Source of the DNA: Bradyrhizobium sp. AZCC 1693
GTDB lineage: Bacteria; Pseudomonadota; Alphaproteobacteria; Rhizobiales; Xanthobacteraceae
DNA: 64,000 nucleotides
Direction: 5' to 3'
Assembly: GCF_036924745.1 (NCBI RefSeq)
Contig: NZ_JAZHSD010000001.1
Span: 2,232,001 to 2,296,000 of the forward strand
The notes under the pieces were generated by a model. It ran no database searches, was not told the origin of the DNA, and was given only the letters and a program-made list of their open reading frames with translations. Shown one piece after another: positions 62,618 through 64,000 of the stretch. A program made the position numbers and the translations under genes. Position 1 is the first letter of the stretch, and each line of letters starts with the position of its first letter.

Positions 62618-62725
62618 AAGAGGATTGCAGCCTGTTGATTGTTGTGGCGGCTCCGACGCGATCGGAGGTATCGTTGCCGTCGTGCCGGATCGTCCGCACT
62701 CGACGTCTGAGCCGGACGGTATCGC

Positions 62726-63487
62726 ATGAACATCGACGAACTCGCCCACCGGATCGCCGCGGCGAAGCCGATCACCTCCCTGCATGTCGGGGATGACCAC
62801 TGGCCGGAGGTTGATTGCGACGGCGCGATCTTTGACGACTGCCTCTTTGAGGCGGTGCAGTTCTCCTATCCGTCCTTCGCCGACGCGCGCTTCACCAATT
62901 GCCGGTTCGACTCATGCCGCGTCTCGCATGCGGCGCTGAAAGGCGCGGTGTTCGAGACCTGCCAGTTCACCGGCGGCGGCGGCAAGGGATGCACTTTCGC
63001 CTTCAGCGATCTGCAAAGGGCCCGGTTTTCCCGGTGCGACCTTGCGCTGGCGACGTTCGAAAGGTCAGAGCTGTTCGCCGTCGAGATGGACGAGTGCAAC
63101 CTCACCGGGGTGCGCTTCAACCAGGTCGATTTCAGCCGCGCCCTCAGCCGCAAGCAAATCGAGACACGCGCGAGCTTCCATAACTGCAAGATGGATCTGG
63201 CCGACCTGGCCGAGACGAAATTACCGACCTGCAGCCTGGCCGGCAGCCGGCTTCGTGAAGCCGACCTGTCCAGTGCCGACCTGACCGACGCCGATCTCAC
63301 CAACTGCGATCTTTTTCAGACGAACCTCCATGGCGCGACCCTGGCCGGCGCTGATCTTACCGGCGCCGAGGTCAGCGGGTTGAATCTGCTGACGCTTGCC
63401 GATTTCAAGGGCGTGCGCGTCACCGACGAGCAGGTGTTCCGGCTGCTCGACGCCATGGGTGTCGACGTGCGGACGCGGCAACGCTGA
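62726..63487 (+). CDS. pentapeptide repeat-containing protein
   Basis: A 253-residue right-handed beta-helix protein. A(D/N)LxX-type repeats are clear from about 25 to 235: FDDCLFEAVQFSYPSFADAR, GAVFETCQFTG, ADLSSADLTDADLTNCDLFQ, TNLHGATLAGADLTGAEVSG. The C-terminal VTDEQVFRLLDAMGVDV forms a cap. Some family members mimic DNA and inhibit gyrase or bind GTPases, but most are uncharacterised. It stands alone, 23 bp tail-to-tail from the desaturase. Confidence 0.93.
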   Translation: MNIDELAHRIAAAKPITSLHVGDDHWPEVDCDGAIFDDCLFEAVQFSYPSFADARFTNCRFDSCRVSHAALKGAVFETCQFTGGGGKGCTFAFSDLQRARFSRCDLALATFERSELFAVEMDECNLTGVRFNQVDFSRALSRKQIETRASFHNCKMDLADLAETKLPTCSLAGSRLREADLSSADLTDADLTNCDLFQTNLHGATLAGADLTGAEVSGLNLLTLADFKGVRVTDEQVFRLLDAMGVDVRTRQR

Positions 63488-63510
63488 CGCCGCTGCGCGG
63501 CGGATGGAGC

Positions 63511-64000
63511 TCAGATTTCCCGGAACGACACCAGGCGGCGCTGCGCCTCGTCCCATAACACCAGCCGTACACACTGAAAGCTCTGCAGCAGCGTGATGCG
63601 ACCGACGTCGCGCAGTTCAGGGTGGTCGTGCAGCACGCGCGGCAGCCGGTAATAGGGAATGCGGCTGGAGAGGTGATGCACGTGATGAATGCCGATGTTG
63701 GCCGTGAACCAGCGCAGCAGCGCCGGCAGTTCATAGTGCGAGCTGCCGTGCAGCGCGGCTTGATGCAGGTTCCAGCTCTCGTTGCGGTCCCACATCGTGT
63801 GCTCGAACTGGTGCTGCACGTAGAACAGCCATACGCCGGCCGTCCCGGCCAGCAGCGTAATCGGAAGGTGCACGAGCAGGAACGCCTTGATGCCGATAAA
63901 CCACGTGAGCGTAGCGACGATGACGGCGATTGCGAGATTGGTTGCCATCGTACTGGCCCAGGGCTGCCAGCCATTGCGCATCAGGCCGACCGGGAGCCGC
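63511..64000 (-). CDS. fatty acid desaturase, 5' part cut by the window
   Basis: The C-terminal ~163 residues of a membrane di-iron desaturase. Two TM helices (TNLAIAVIVATLTWFIGIKA, FLLVHLPITLLAGTAGVWLF) are followed by the histidine boxes HQFEH and HHVHHL, both iron ligands. It ends in VLWDEAQRRLVSFREI. The start lies beyond base 64000, so the first histidine box is not visible. It introduces cis double bonds into fatty acyl chains or related substrates such as carotenoids. Confidence 0.9.
   Translation of the reverse strand, partial: RLPVGLMRNGWQPWASTMATNLAIAVIVATLTWFIGIKAFLLVHLPITLLAGTAGVWLFYVQHQFEHTMWDRNESWNLHQAALHGSSHYELPALLRWFTANIGIHHVHHLSSRIPYYRLPRVLHDHPELRDVGRITLLQSFQCVRLVLWDEAQRRLVSFREI

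Overview
The window looks like a chromosomal segment of a Bradyrhizobium-type alphaproteobacterium (Nitrobacteraceae). The evidence is the high G+C coding style, the many FCD-GntR regulators, the Bug/TTT and Dpp-type transporters, and several short palindromic intergenic repeats that I recognise as typical of Bradyrhizobium. The species call is inference, because no rRNA gene or species marker is present. I found no tRNA, rRNA, CRISPR array, prophage or insertion sequence.

Layout. (1) 1-12.2 kb: a Tat-exported respiratory formate dehydrogenase operon on the minus strand (alpha, beta, gamma subunits, a small Tat-target protein and a TorD-like chaperone carrying an N-terminal helix-turn-helix). 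It is followed by poorly characterised accessory genes (DUF3306, DUF3305, DUF6352, DUF6505, a biotin/lipoate-ligase-fold protein) and, divergently, a 4Fe-4S protein and an Mrp-type Fe-S carrier. (2) 12.6-23.7 kb: a GntR regulator with a deacetylase of the HDAC/acetylpolyamine type on the minus strand, divergent from a catabolic operon: class II aldolase, oligopeptide-type ABC transporter, 2-hydroxyacid dehydrogenase, APH-like kinase, class III aminotransferase. (3) 24-28.8 kb: SDR, alpha/beta hydrolase and 2-hydroxyacid dehydrogenase, divergent from a two-subunit sulfopyruvate/phosphonopyruvate-decarboxylase-like ThDP enzyme. (4) 29.4-33 kb: the glycerate route from glyoxylate (gcl, hyi, glxR). 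(5) 33.2-38.8 kb: a frameshifted HpcH/HpaI aldolase, TenA, a ketopantoate-reductase-like protein, DUF2200, NYN-LOTUS and an IclR regulator. (6) 39-51.5 kb: an oxalate locus with an ADP-forming acyl-CoA synthetase, an FCD-GntR regulator, oxc, frc, a 45-residue orphan protein, a tripartite tricarboxylate transporter, oxlT and a CBS protein. (7) 51.6-64 kb: mixed housekeeping and hypothetical genes ending in a truncated fatty acid desaturase.

How the parts work together. OxlT exchanges oxalate for formate. Frc and Oxc turn oxalate into formate and CO2. The respiratory formate dehydrogenase at the left edge can oxidise the formate for energy, and Gcl-Hyi-GlxR can carry C2 carbon (glyoxylate) to glycerate. 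The strongest new observation is a 17-bp operator, TGGYAT-N5-ATRCCA, found seven times between 41.1 and 51.1 kb and essentially only in front of the oxalate-locus transcription units. This suggests a compact regulon of the GntR protein at 41.3 kb, and it includes the uncharacterised 45-residue gene. The second is the HTH-TorD fusion, whose own promoter has a perfect 17-bp palindrome just upstream of the -35 box.
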